Position numbers and translations under genes: made by a program. The notes under the pieces were generated by a model, which saw only the letters and a program-made list of their open reading frames with translations, was not told the origin of the DNA and did not search any database. A stretch of DNA of 64,000 bases, from assembly GCF_011355085.1 (NCBI RefSeq), contig NZ_VXCP01000001.1:362602-426601 (forward strand). The letters run 5' to 3'. How positions within the stretch are numbered: position 1 is the stretch's first letter; each line of letters starts with the position of its first letter. The DNA comes from Pseudomonas akapageensis. GTDB lineage: Bacteria; Pseudomonadota; Gammaproteobacteria; Pseudomonadales; Pseudomonadaceae. Of this stretch, positions 37,633-44,568 are shown piece after piece.

Positions 37633-39075
37633 TTACACGCTGATGCAGAGGTACTTGATTTCCAGGTAGTCTTCGATGCCGTACTTGGAACCTTCACGGC
37701 CCAGGCCCGAAGCCTTGATGCCGCCGAAAGGCGCGACTTCGTTGGAGATCAGGCCGGTGTTGATGCCGACCATGCCGTATTCCAGCGCTTCAGCCACACG
37801 GAATACACGGCTCATGTCGCGAGCATAGAAGTACGAAGCCAGGCCGAACTCGGTGTCGTTGGACATCGCGATCACTTCAGCTTCATCTTTGAAACGGAAC
37901 AGTGGAGCCAGTGGGCCGAAGGTTTCTTCCTTGGCGACCGCAGCGCTCTTCGGTACGTTGACCAGAATGGTCGGCTCGAAGAAGTTGCCTTCGATGGTGT
38001 TGCCACCGGCCAGTACCTGGGCGCCTTTGCTGACGGCGTCGGCGATGTGTTCCTTGACCTTGGCCACGGCTTTTTCGTCGATCAGCGGGCCAGTGGTTGT
38101 GCCGTCTTCCAGACCGTTGCCGATCTTCAGTTTGGCCACAGCGGCTTTCAGCTTCTCGGCGAACACGTCATAGACGCCGTCCTGCACGTAGATGCGGTTG
38201 GCGCAGACGCAGGTCTGGCCGTTGTTGCGGTACTTGGAAATGATCGCGCCTTCGACGGCCTTATCCAGGTCCGCGTCGTCGAACACGATGAACGGTGCGT
38301 TACCGCCCAGTTCCAGGGAGACTTTCTTGATGTCCTTGGCGCATTCGGCCATCAGCTGGCGACCGATTTCGGTCGAGCCGGTGAAGGACAGCTTGCGTAC
38401 GATCGGGTTGCCGGTCAGCTCGCTGCCGATGTCGCCGGCGCTGCCGGTGACAACGCTCAGCACGCCTTGCGGGATGCCGGCACGGTGCGCCAGCTCAACC
38501 AGGGCCAGAGCCGAGTAAGGGGTCTGCGAAGCAGGCTTGAGCACCATGGTGCAGCCAGCGGCCAAGGCCGGGCCGGCTTTACGGGTGATCATCGCCGCCG
38601 GGAAGTTCCACGGGGTGATGGCCGCGGTCACGCCGATCGGCTGCTTGATCACGATCAGGCGCTTGTCTGGCTGGTGGCCAGGAATGGTGTCGCCGTAAAC
38701 GCGCTTGGCTTCTTCAGCAAACCACTCGATGAAGGAAGCCGCGTAAACGATCTCGCCCTTGGCTTCGGCCAGTGGCTTGCCTTGTTCGGTGGTCATCAGG
38801 CGAGCCAGGTCGTCCTGGTGCTCGATCATCAGTTCGAACCAGCGACGCAGCTTGCCAGCACGCTCTTTGGCGGTCAGGGCACGCCAGGCCGGCAGGGCCT
38901 TGTCGGCAGCTTCAATGGCACGACGGGTTTCAGCAGCACCCATTTTCGGCACGGTACCGATGATTTCGCCCGTGGCCGGGTTGTTCACCTTGATGGTCTG
39001 ACCGTTGTCCGCGTCCAACCACACGCCGTCGATATAGGCTTGTTGGCGGAACAACGAGGCGTCTTTGAGCTGCAT
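37633..39075 (-). CDS. gabD: succinate-semialdehyde dehydrogenase (NADP+)
   Basis: 480 residues, aldehyde dehydrogenase superfamily. Landmarks: TPWNFPAAMITRKAGPALAAGCTMVLKPASQTPYSA near residue 150, general base in LELGGNAPFIVFDDAD, and the catalytic cysteine in NNGQTCVCANR near residue 288. It oxidises succinic semialdehyde to succinate for the TCA cycle; also acts on glutarate semialdehyde in lysine breakdown. Forms the gab pair with gabT. The LysP-like permease 6 kb away would fit the same substrates. Confidence 0.94.
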   Translation of the reverse strand: MQLKDASLFRQQAYIDGVWLDADNGQTIKVNNPATGEIIGTVPKMGAAETRRAIEAADKALPAWRALTAKERAGKLRRWFELMIEHQDDLARLMTTEQGKPLAEAKGEIVYAASFIEWFAEEAKRVYGDTIPGHQPDKRLIVIKQPIGVTAAITPWNFPAAMITRKAGPALAAGCTMVLKPASQTPYSALALVELAHRAGIPQGVLSVVTGSAGDIGSELTGNPIVRKLSFTGSTEIGRQLMAECAKDIKKVSLELGGNAPFIVFDDADLDKAVEGAIISKYRNNGQTCVCANRIYVQDGVYDVFAEKLKAAVAKLKIGNGLEDGTTTGPLIDEKAVAKVKEHIADAVSKGAQVLAGGNTIEGNFFEPTILVNVPKSAAVAKEETFGPLAPLFRFKDEAEVIAMSNDTEFGLASYFYARDMSRVFRVAEALEYGMVGINTGLISNEVAPFGGIKASGLGREGSKYGIEDYLEIKYLCISV

Positions 39076-39427
39076 GTCGGCTTCCTTAACAGCACCGTGC
39101 AGGCACGGAGCGTATTATTGATTGTGAAAAAGGCGCCACAAAGTGGGCTGCCGTCAGGAATTCATTCACCGGGGCCGGAGTACAAAATAGCGCACTGAAC
39201 AAAAATCGTGCGGTCCAGCACCCGGGCAGGAGCGTTTGAAATCTCAAACGAATCCTAGGATCAAAGGGGGGAAAGGACAATAGGCTGTTCGAAAAAAAGA
39301 ACAAAAATAGGCCGGGCGGAGGGTTTTTCAGATCAACGTCACCTAAAGAACGGCACTCGTGCAATATCGACAACAGATTACCGGCATGGACGGCCATCAC
39401 CGAGATGGGTATGATGGCGCCCGCGTT
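39076..39427. other. gene-free spacer before the tRNA
   Basis: About 350 bases holding the gabD promoter side and the tRNA promoter. A G-rich/A-rich stretch lies at 39265-39330. I see no supported gene; open frames here lack ribosome binding sites or lie across the tRNA. Confidence 0.4.
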
Positions 39428-39504
39428 GCACTCGTAGCTCAGCTGGATAGAGTACTGCCCTCCGAAGGCAGGGGTCGTGGGTTCGAATCCCGCCGAGTGC
39501 GCCA
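39428..39504 (+). tRNA. tRNA-Arg (anticodon CCG)
   Basis: 77 bases fold as a full cloverleaf: acceptor GCACTCG with CGAGTGC, D arm GCTC/GAGT, anticodon stem CTGCC/GGCAG with loop CTCCGAA (anticodon CCG), five-base variable region GGGTC, T arm GTGGG/CCCGC with TTCGAAT, discriminator G and encoded CCA. It decodes CGG. A terminator follows 15 bases later. Its 3' flank is duplicated downstream, marking it as a likely integration site. Confidence 0.95.
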
Positions 39505-39566
39505 TATCGCAACACCAGAAAGGCCCCGCGCTGAACAAGCCGGGGCCTTTTTGCGTTTGGGGTGTT
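39497..39566 (+). repeat. tRNA-Arg 3' flank, left copy of a ~70-bp imperfect direct repeat
   Basis: From the last acceptor bases through GCCATATCGCAACA, the terminator stem and GCGTTTGG. The same order occurs at 40757-40826 with about 80% identity by eye (GCCATATTGCAACA, CAAGCCGGGGCCTT, GCGTTTGG). This is an attL-like boundary for the segment carrying the RhuM gene, or the trace of a tandem duplication. Confidence 0.7.
39519..39552 (+). terminator. intrinsic terminator of tRNA-Arg
   Basis: AAAGGCCCCG and CGGGGCCTTT pair over ten bases around a 12-base loop and are followed by T residues, 15 bases after the CCA end. Confidence 0.85.
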
Positions 39567-39598
39567 CACTCAATCGATGGAAGCGCATGCACCGCGCG

Positions 39599-40624
39599 CT
39601 ACTCAGGAGTCTTGCCTGTCAGTTGATTGGCAAATCGGGTGAGGTCGGCGAAACGGTCGTCCTCATTGACGACATCCTCTAGCTGGCGTTGCTGGTGGAA
39701 CTGTTCGTATTGAGCCTCGGCGTACTGTTTGGCCATATCGTGGGAAACCTTGCCGGCATTGTCGAGAATATCTCGGTCGTTCAAGGTCAGGAAGCCATCG
39801 AGTTTTTTTACCCAGTCGGCCATGGACATGGGGATTCGGCGCATCGCCTGCCCTTCTGCAAACAGCAGGTATTGCTCTACCAGATTGTTCAGGGCACCGA
39901 GTTCTTCTTCCAAGAGGTAGTTTTTGGCATTGACGATATCTTGCTTGCGCACCTTGACGCCGCGCCAGTTGGTCAACCCCATGTGGGGTTTGTTGCTATC
40001 GGCACGATTGTGGATAAGCTCTGCTGCGGTCTGGCCGGTGATCGCCCAGTGCACCTTGTTCTGTACCGTTTTGAAGAAGCTGATGCTGGCGTCCTGAGTT
40101 GGGTCATAGTCCACGCTGGTAGCATAGATATCCGTAATCTTCTGGTAGAAGCGCTTTTCACTGGTGCGAATATCCTGGATGCGGCGCGTCAGTTCTTCGA
40201 AATAGTCGAAGGGCTGCTCCGGGTTCTTCAGGCGTTCATCATCCAGCAAAAAGCCTTTGACGATGTACTCGCGTAGCTGCCTCGTAGCCCATTGTCGGAA
40301 ACGGGTTGCCGTGTAGCTTTGCACCCGGTAACCAACAGAAATAATGACGTCCAGGTTGTAGTGCTTGAGGGTTCGCTTGACCTGCCGAGTGCCTTCCTGA
40401 CGAACCACTAAGAAATCCTTAGTGGTTGAATTTTGATCAAGCTCACCCTCTCTGAAGATGTTCTTCAGGTGCATCAAGACATTTTCTGGTGTGGTGCTGA
40501 AGAGCTCTGCCATCAGGGCCTGCGTCAGCCATACAGTCTCGTCGACGAATCGCACATCCAGCCTGGTTTGTCCGTCTTCACCTTGGTAGATGATAAACTG
40601 GGAGGTGTTGCTGTCTGTATTCAA
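39599..40624 (-). CDS. RhuM-family protein
   Basis: 341 residues. Family blocks include FIIYQGEDGQTRLDVRFVDETVWLTQALMAELFSTTPENVLMHLKNIFREGELD at the N-terminus and RTLKHYNLDVIISVGYRVQS, FRQWATRQLREYIVKGFLLDDERL; the C-terminal part carries NYLLEEELGALNNLVEQYLLFAEGQA. RhuM was first named on a Salmonella pathogenicity island; its biochemical role is not established, and homologues are frequent near restriction systems and on islands. The TTG at 40624 is chosen: family similarity begins there, GGGAGA lies about ten bases upstream, and no in-frame ATG fits. It is alone between two tRNA-flank repeats. Confidence 0.8.
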   Translation of the reverse strand: MNTDSNTSQFIIYQGEDGQTRLDVRFVDETVWLTQALMAELFSTTPENVLMHLKNIFREGELDQNSTTKDFLVVRQEGTRQVKRTLKHYNLDVIISVGYRVQSYTATRFRQWATRQLREYIVKGFLLDDERLKNPEQPFDYFEELTRRIQDIRTSEKRFYQKITDIYATSVDYDPTQDASISFFKTVQNKVHWAITGQTAAELIHNRADSNKPHMGLTNWRGVKVRKQDIVNAKNYLLEEELGALNNLVEQYLLFAEGQAMRRIPMSMADWVKKLDGFLTLNDRDILDNAGKVSHDMAKQYAEAQYEQFHQQRQLEDVVNEDDRFADLTRFANQLTGKTPE

Positions 40625-40756
40625 AGCTTGAGCTCTCCCTTCATGACCCGTTCCTCCAGCACCTGCTTGCCTGCTCCAGCTCCAGCTCCAGCTCCGCACG
40701 TTACTGCTGAAAGCGACCTGAGCTTACCTCAATAACCGATGAATGCATTTCGCTGG

Positions 40757-40826
40757 GTCCGCCATATTGCAACAACAAGCAAGGTCCGGTGCTGAGCAAG
40801 CCGGGGCCTTTTGCGTTTGGTGTTTC
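40757..40826 (+). repeat. right copy of the tRNA-Arg 3' flank repeat
   Basis: Degenerate copy of 39497-39566 without the rest of the tRNA. It keeps GCCATATTGCAACA and the right arm of the terminator stem, while the left arm has changed (AAGGTCCGG). It marks the far end of a 1.26-kb segment that holds only the RhuM gene. Confidence 0.7.
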
Positions 40827-40847
40827 AAAAGGTTTAATTGCTGGCGG

Positions 40848-40922
40848 ATGCAGTGCTCTGGGAAATACCCTACGTGGCCTGTCTGTCTTGGCTGGCTTGT
40901 CGCTATACACCCATCTCCCTAG
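40848..40922 (+). CDS. possible 24-residue leader peptide
   Basis: ATG to TAG reading MQCSGKYPTWPVCLG then WLVAIHPSP. It is rich in Trp, Pro and Cys and ends just before a series of hairpins that lead to the DUF3077 gene. The upstream ribosome site is weak (GGCGG touching the ATG). Position before a structured leader suggests a translated uORF, but length and weak SD make this tentative. Confidence 0.25.
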   Translation: MQCSGKYPTWPVCLGWLVAIHPSP

Positions 40923-40932
40923 GCTGGTTCGG

Positions 40933-41085
40933 TCGCTGTAGGTTCAGCGATCGGGTGTGGTAACCCGGGAAGCAGGGTAAAAGCACATAAGCAATCTCAT
41001 GATCGTTTATGGCAGCTGTGCGCGGGAGGCCTTCGGGCCTGCCGGTTTCCCTATACCCCGGTTTACCACCCCGCGTACAGCTGCC
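40933..41085 (+). ncRNA. structured leader RNA of the DUF3077 gene (candidate cis-regulatory RNA)
   Basis: Three hairpins precede the gene. First, TCGCTG/CAGCGA at 40933-40950. Second, CGGGT/ACCCG at 40952-40967. Third, a 16-base stem of GGCAGCTGTGCGCGGG (41011-41026) with CCCGCGTACAGCTGCC (41070-41085), with a single G-U wobble. Inside the third is AGGCC-TTCG-GGCCT (41027-41040), a textbook cUUCGg tetraloop, and a further CCGG/CCGG pairing, giving a three-way junction. The sequence GTGTGGTAAC plus GGAAGCAG recurs at 40955-40975 and 41093-41114. The fold ends about 50 bases before the ATG. The ligand or partner is unknown; I cannot name an Rfam family. Confidence 0.55.
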
Positions 41086-41138
41086 ACCCCTCGTGTGGTA
41101 ACGAGTGGAAGCAGCTTCACCGTATAGGAAAGCTCATC

Positions 41139-41447
41139 ATGAAGAAGATCGTCCCAGACCCACCCCTTTCAAAATCCTGCACAACCACCAACACAGCCTT
41201 CGGCAATTGCGACGCCGGCCATCCTCCACTCTTCTGCGTCAGCTCCGCCATCACCGCCCAGGATGCGCTGGTGCATGCCTCGCTCTATCTACGCTGTGCC
41301 TATGACACGGGCATCAAGGGCCTGGACGGCATTGACCCGTCCAGTCAGGGTTTGCTGTGGTCGACCCTGCATTCGGTCGAGATGGCCAAGGGCCTGGTGG
41401 ATGCGCTGCTCGATGGAGTGGAGCAGCAGGCCGGATCATTGGTGTAA
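41139..41447 (+). CDS. DUF3077 small protein
   Basis: 102 residues. The C-terminal half (ITAQDALVHASLYLRCAYDTGIKGLDGI ... LLWSTLHSVEMAKGLVDALLDGVEQ) is the helical DUF3077 domain found in many pseudomonads, usually in several copies per genome. Function unknown. AGGAAAG lies seven bases before the ATG. Preceded by a strongly folded leader. Its last 103 bases overlap, tail to tail, the coding end of the WYL regulator on the other strand. Confidence 0.75.
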   Translation: MKKIVPDPPLSKSCTTTNTAFGNCDAGHPPLFCVSSAITAQDALVHASLYLRCAYDTGIKGLDGIDPSSQGLLWSTLHSVEMAKGLVDALLDGVEQQAGSLV

Positions 41448-42505
41448 TAGCTGGCTGCGGTGGTCACGCACTGGCCGACCTTCTGGCGCAATCTCGCAGG
41501 CTCCAGCACTTCCAGATTCTCGCCATGGCTCAAGATCCACCAGACCAGACCTTGTGAATAAGTCGCCTCGCACTCCAGCAACCACCACTTTTCATCCAGC
41601 CGGGTGAAGCGCTGGTGTTCGGCGAGCGGTGTTTCGCTGGGGTCCAGGCGTATTCGCATTTTCTCGTTGATGCGCAGTTTCAGTGTGATCGCATCAGGCT
41701 CCACCAACCGCTGCGTGTAAGCCTTCAGATTGAAACCCGCTGGCACAACCGCCTCCCACGCGTGCATCGGCGTGATGTCGCGAAAGCGTTGCAGCGGTAA
41801 CGTGCGCACCAGCTCCTCGCCGGCATAGGTGCAGATCACATAAATGCTCGAATCCTGATAGGAAAGACCTAGCGGGTTGATCACCTTGCGCTGCTCTTGA
41901 GCGCTGTTTCTCGAGTAATAAAGCGCGTCGAGCTGGTAACAACCGAGCAATGCCAGCTGGACTTCGTGCAGCCAGCGTTTATTGATCTGCGCCTGACGCA
42001 GCTGCAGCTGTTGGGTGCCCATCACGACCTTGCCCAGCCAGCGACTTTCATGGCGCTGGTGCTTTTCAAGCAGCTGCTTCGAGCTCCGGTACTGCTCTTG
42101 AAGGTCGTCCAGCGCGGACTGGTGCAGCAGATGGCTGGCCTGTTCGTAAAGGGTGACGATGCTCAGCGCCACACGGGCCGACTTGAGCAGTTTGGGGTCG
42201 ACCTTCGGTGGCGTGACGACTGCCTCATTGAGGCTCCATCGGGACGCTTCGGCCAGACGCCAGCGTGGCACCGTATCTCCCTCTACCCTGACAATCTCGT
42301 GATCATCGCGCAGATGCTTCACGTCCCGTTGCACCGTTCGTATGTCTTCCTTGAAACCCTCGTCCTGAAGAAAGCAGCCAAGCTCCGCCGTCGTGATGCC
42401 CGTCTTGCCCGCTGCCGCAATCTTCGCCTGCACGCGATTGCGCCGATCGCGGGTAATGGCCGCCAGCCCCCGTTCAGCAACCGCACCAGTAGTACGTTGA
42501 TCCAT
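41345..42505 (-). CDS. WYL-domain transcriptional regulator
   Basis: 386 residues. N-terminal winged helix (about 30-90; TELGCF... DIRTVQRDVKHLRDDHEIVRVEGD), then the WYL domain (about 170-260; LGCYQLDALYYSRNSAQEQRKVINPLGLSYQDSSIYVICTYAG) and the WCX C-terminal extension (about 275-350; VWWILSHGENLEVLEPARLRQKVGQ). The ATG at 42505 is preferred to the TTG at 42529. WYL proteins of this layout often repress defence or mobile-element operons and sense nucleic acid or nucleotides. It diverges from the Sel1 gene, with a palindrome at 42523-42539 in the gap. The last 35 residues, reaching into the DUF3077 gene, go beyond the usual family end. Confidence 0.82.
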   Translation of the reverse strand: MDQRTTGAVAERGLAAITRDRRNRVQAKIAAAGKTGITTAELGCFLQDEGFKEDIRTVQRDVKHLRDDHEIVRVEGDTVPRWRLAEASRWSLNEAVVTPPKVDPKLLKSARVALSIVTLYEQASHLLHQSALDDLQEQYRSSKQLLEKHQRHESRWLGKVVMGTQQLQLRQAQINKRWLHEVQLALLGCYQLDALYYSRNSAQEQRKVINPLGLSYQDSSIYVICTYAGEELVRTLPLQRFRDITPMHAWEAVVPAGFNLKAYTQRLVEPDAITLKLRINEKMRIRLDPSETPLAEHQRFTRLDEKWWLLECEATYSQGLVWWILSHGENLEVLEPARLRQKVGQCVTTAASYYTNDPACCSTPSSSASTRPLAISTECRVDHSKP

Positions 42506-42522
42506 TTCGTCTGACTCTCCGT

Positions 42523-42539
42523 GCGACAAGTCCTGTCGT
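42523..42539. promoter_or_regulatory. palindromic operator of the WYL/Sel1 divergent pair, locus 1
   Basis: GCGACA-AGTCC-TGTCGT, 18 bases before the WYL ATG and 44 before the Sel1 GTG. The same site (GCGACA-GAACC-TGTCGC) lies between the second Sel1 gene and the WYL pseudogene at 57182-57198. The conserved arms and spacing make it the likely binding site of the WYL regulator. Confidence 0.55.
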
Positions 42540-42583
42540 TAGCAGGCGGATACTAGCCGGACAGCGAAAGAGGAGCGAGCGCA

Positions 42584-43387
42584 GTGACGCAAATATCGAT
42601 CATCCATATTCTGGACACCCTGCTTCCCTCGGTTGAAAGTCTGGAGTTTCAAGCGCCAGCGGGGTCGCAATTCTATGGCGGGGGTATCGGCATGCCGGCG
42701 CAATGTGTCTTCAAGCGCGCAAGCGAGCCCAGCCTGAGCGGCGTCGAGGGGCTCAATATCGTCAGCCCGGAACAACAGCTGGAGGATAACCAGGCGCTGG
42801 CCCTGCACTATTCGCACCTGCGCCAGGCAGCCGTGGACGAGAATGTCGAAGCCCTGATCGATCTCGCCTGGATATGGCTCAACGGGCGCGGCGTACCCGC
42901 CGACCACCAGCTGGCATGGCGATTGAACAAACTGGCAGCGGCACAGGGACGTGGCGAAGCGCTGTTCAATCTGGGCGAACAGTGTGCCTGCGGCAAGGGT
43001 GTGAAAACGGACCTCTGTGAAGCTGCCGATTACTACGAACAAGCCTATAACAAAGGTATCCACCGCGCAGCGACAGCGCTGGGTGGCATCCACGAACAGT
43101 TTTCCAACCTCAACATGGCTTACATCTGGTACCTGCGAGGTGCCACCTCGGGGGATCTGCAGGCCGCTTGCGGGGTGGGACGGGTTTCACTGAATGACGC
43201 GATGCGCCATCATGATGTGGCCAGTGGCCTTTACTGGCTGCAACATGCAGCCCTGATGGGGCACAAGGAAGCGACGCGGTTGCTGATCACCTTTCTGGAA
43301 AGCCCACACAACTTCCCCGACATGGACGGGCGCCTGCACAGATTCTGGTGCGAGCATCTGTTGCGCCTGGAAGGGCGTCTTTTTTAA
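42584..43387 (+). CDS. Sel1-repeat protein, locus 1
   Basis: 267 residues, no signal peptide. Sel1/TPR-like helical repeats run from about residue 70 to 245: ALIDLAWIWLNGRGVPADHQLAWRL, GEALFNLGEQCACGKGVKTDLCEAADYYEQAY, AAATALGG-like and ASGLYWLQHAALMGHKEA. Such repeats form protein-binding scaffolds. The GTG start has AGGAG eight bases upstream. A clear paralogue at 56278-57111 shares WIWLNG, ADH-LA, NLG-QC and AADYY in the same order. It is followed after 55 bases by an unrecognised gene, with which it likely forms an operon controlled by the divergent WYL regulator. Confidence 0.78.
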   Translation: MTQISIIHILDTLLPSVESLEFQAPAGSQFYGGGIGMPAQCVFKRASEPSLSGVEGLNIVSPEQQLEDNQALALHYSHLRQAAVDENVEALIDLAWIWLNGRGVPADHQLAWRLNKLAAAQGRGEALFNLGEQCACGKGVKTDLCEAADYYEQAYNKGIHRAATALGGIHEQFSNLNMAYIWYLRGATSGDLQAACGVGRVSLNDAMRHHDVASGLYWLQHAALMGHKEATRLLITFLESPHNFPDMDGRLHRFWCEHLLRLEGRLF

Positions 43388-43442
43388 AAGCAACGGCAAA
43401 AGACAAATGGCATTGGACCTCAATTCGCGAAGGAGCAATAGC

Positions 43443-44492
43443 GTGACGCTGCATGACTCGATCATTCTGGAAATTCAAAATGGCAAGCTGGCGAGTGAGC
43501 TCAGATCGTCCGATCTGCTGGGTGAAGAGCGCAAGGTGTTGCGTCGTATCGACGGGGCTGACGAAGAACGCTACCGCGTGGGCTTCGACTTCTATGCCGA
43601 AAGCCATATCGCCACAGAACTGCCCAACAATGCCGAAGACACCGGGTATTGGGTAAAAGCAGGCCAGCCCGCCAAATACAGACGCGTAGCCCGAGGTCTT
43701 TATCGTGTAATTGCCATTGAAGAGTTGGAGGAGTTGCTGGACGAGAGCGAGGACGCTGCCGCCCCTGTCCTGGCGTGGTCGCAGGTCACGACCCTTGAAG
43801 AGCGATTGGCCTGTTTTCTCGAACAGGAGCCTTTCCAGATTTTCGACAAAATGCGCCGAAGCCATCACCCGCAACAGCCTGTAGTCGGTTTCGATGCTCG
43901 TCTATCCAGCTATTTCTGGCCCACCCCATCGGTAAGCTATGCTGCGACCGATCTACTGCTGCAGGGTTTCATGGGCCGGGCCCGGGACCTGCAAGCTGAT
44001 CTGCACGCCAATGCCGTGCAGGTACTGGCGTTGTTCACGGATATCTGTGCATGGGGTGGTGTACGACTTCCGACCGACGATGCGCAGGTGGTAGTGGATA
44101 ACCTGGTGCGGGCAGCCAGCCGGAGCCGCACTACACCGGCATTGATGAACAGTGCCTGGACCAAGCTCTATGCGATTTTCTACCCGGACGATTTCGTTAT
44201 CTACGATTCGCGAGTTGCAACGGCCATGGTTGCAATCGCCGAGCAGTGCATGAGCGATGCCGAACTCGTCACGTTCAAGAACAGCTATCCGAATCTTGGA
44301 AATATTGCTGGTCGCGGCGGTTCGCGGCCGCGAGCCACTGCGACCATCTGGCGTAATGCCTACACCTCCTGGTCGGCCCAACTCGATGCAAATGAATTGG
44401 CTAAAAAGGTACTGGGTCAGCTCAATCGACGCTTGAACAAAACCTACAGCCTGCGGCAACTGGAAGCTGTGTTGTTCATGGAAGGCTACTGA
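43443..44492 (+). CDS. unrecognised protein in the WYL/Sel1 module
   Basis: 349 residues, cytoplasmic by appearance. The GTG at 43443 is chosen because AGGAG lies seven bases before it; the ATG at 43407 has no ribosome site. The first 90 residues look like a small winged-helix module (SHIATELPNNAEDTGYWVKAGQPAKYRRVARGLYRVI), a pattern seen at the front of some nucleases and DNA-binding proteins. The C-terminal part (about 215-330) is helical with AWTKLYAIFYPDDFVIYDSRVATAM, recalling proteins of the helix-hairpin-helix glycosylase-like type. I cannot name a family or activity. It is co-directional with the Sel1 gene and absent from the second locus. Confidence 0.7.
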   Translation: MTLHDSIILEIQNGKLASELRSSDLLGEERKVLRRIDGADEERYRVGFDFYAESHIATELPNNAEDTGYWVKAGQPAKYRRVARGLYRVIAIEELEELLDESEDAAAPVLAWSQVTTLEERLACFLEQEPFQIFDKMRRSHHPQQPVVGFDARLSSYFWPTPSVSYAATDLLLQGFMGRARDLQADLHANAVQVLALFTDICAWGGVRLPTDDAQVVVDNLVRAASRSRTTPALMNSAWTKLYAIFYPDDFVIYDSRVATAMVAIAEQCMSDAELVTFKNSYPNLGNIAGRGGSRPRATATIWRNAYTSWSAQLDANELAKKVLGQLNRRLNKTYSLRQLEAVLFMEGY

Positions 44493-44527
44493 TCGAGGCT
44501 TTCCATCACTGAAAGCTCAAGGCCGCC

Positions 44528-44553
44528 AATGGAGCTCCGCCAGAAGCTCCATT
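44528..44553 (+). terminator. hairpin ending the accessory operon
   Basis: AATGGAGCT and AGCTCCATT pair over nine bases with an eight-base loop, 36 bases after the stop. It is followed by C and nine G instead of T, so it is not a standard intrinsic terminator. The G9 run may be a sequencing or assembly weak point. Confidence 0.45.
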
Positions 44554-44568
44554 CGGGGGGGGGTAGCG

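Noticed and set aside
35986..39198. 1070-codon open frame on the plus strand across gabT and gabD
   Set aside because: It is the antisense shadow of two conserved enzymes with high GC3; the translation is low-complexity and family-less, with no ribosome site.
39359..39682. Open frames across the tRNA-Arg on both strands
   Set aside because: They run through the tRNA cloverleaf, and translations such as the one ending GFESRRVRH are the usual tRNA artefacts.
40676..40698. Short tandem AGCTCC repeats considered as a CRISPR or minisatellite
   Set aside because: Only about four hexamers without spacers and no cas genes; a simple repeat.
40933..41114. Structured leader considered as a retron or group II intron RNA
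   Set aside because: No reverse transcriptase gene nearby and no intron domain V-like fold.
41139..42505. DUF3077/WYL pair considered as a toxin-antitoxin system
   Set aside because: The genes are convergent with overlapping ends and have no toxin-like fold; WYL proteins are regulators.
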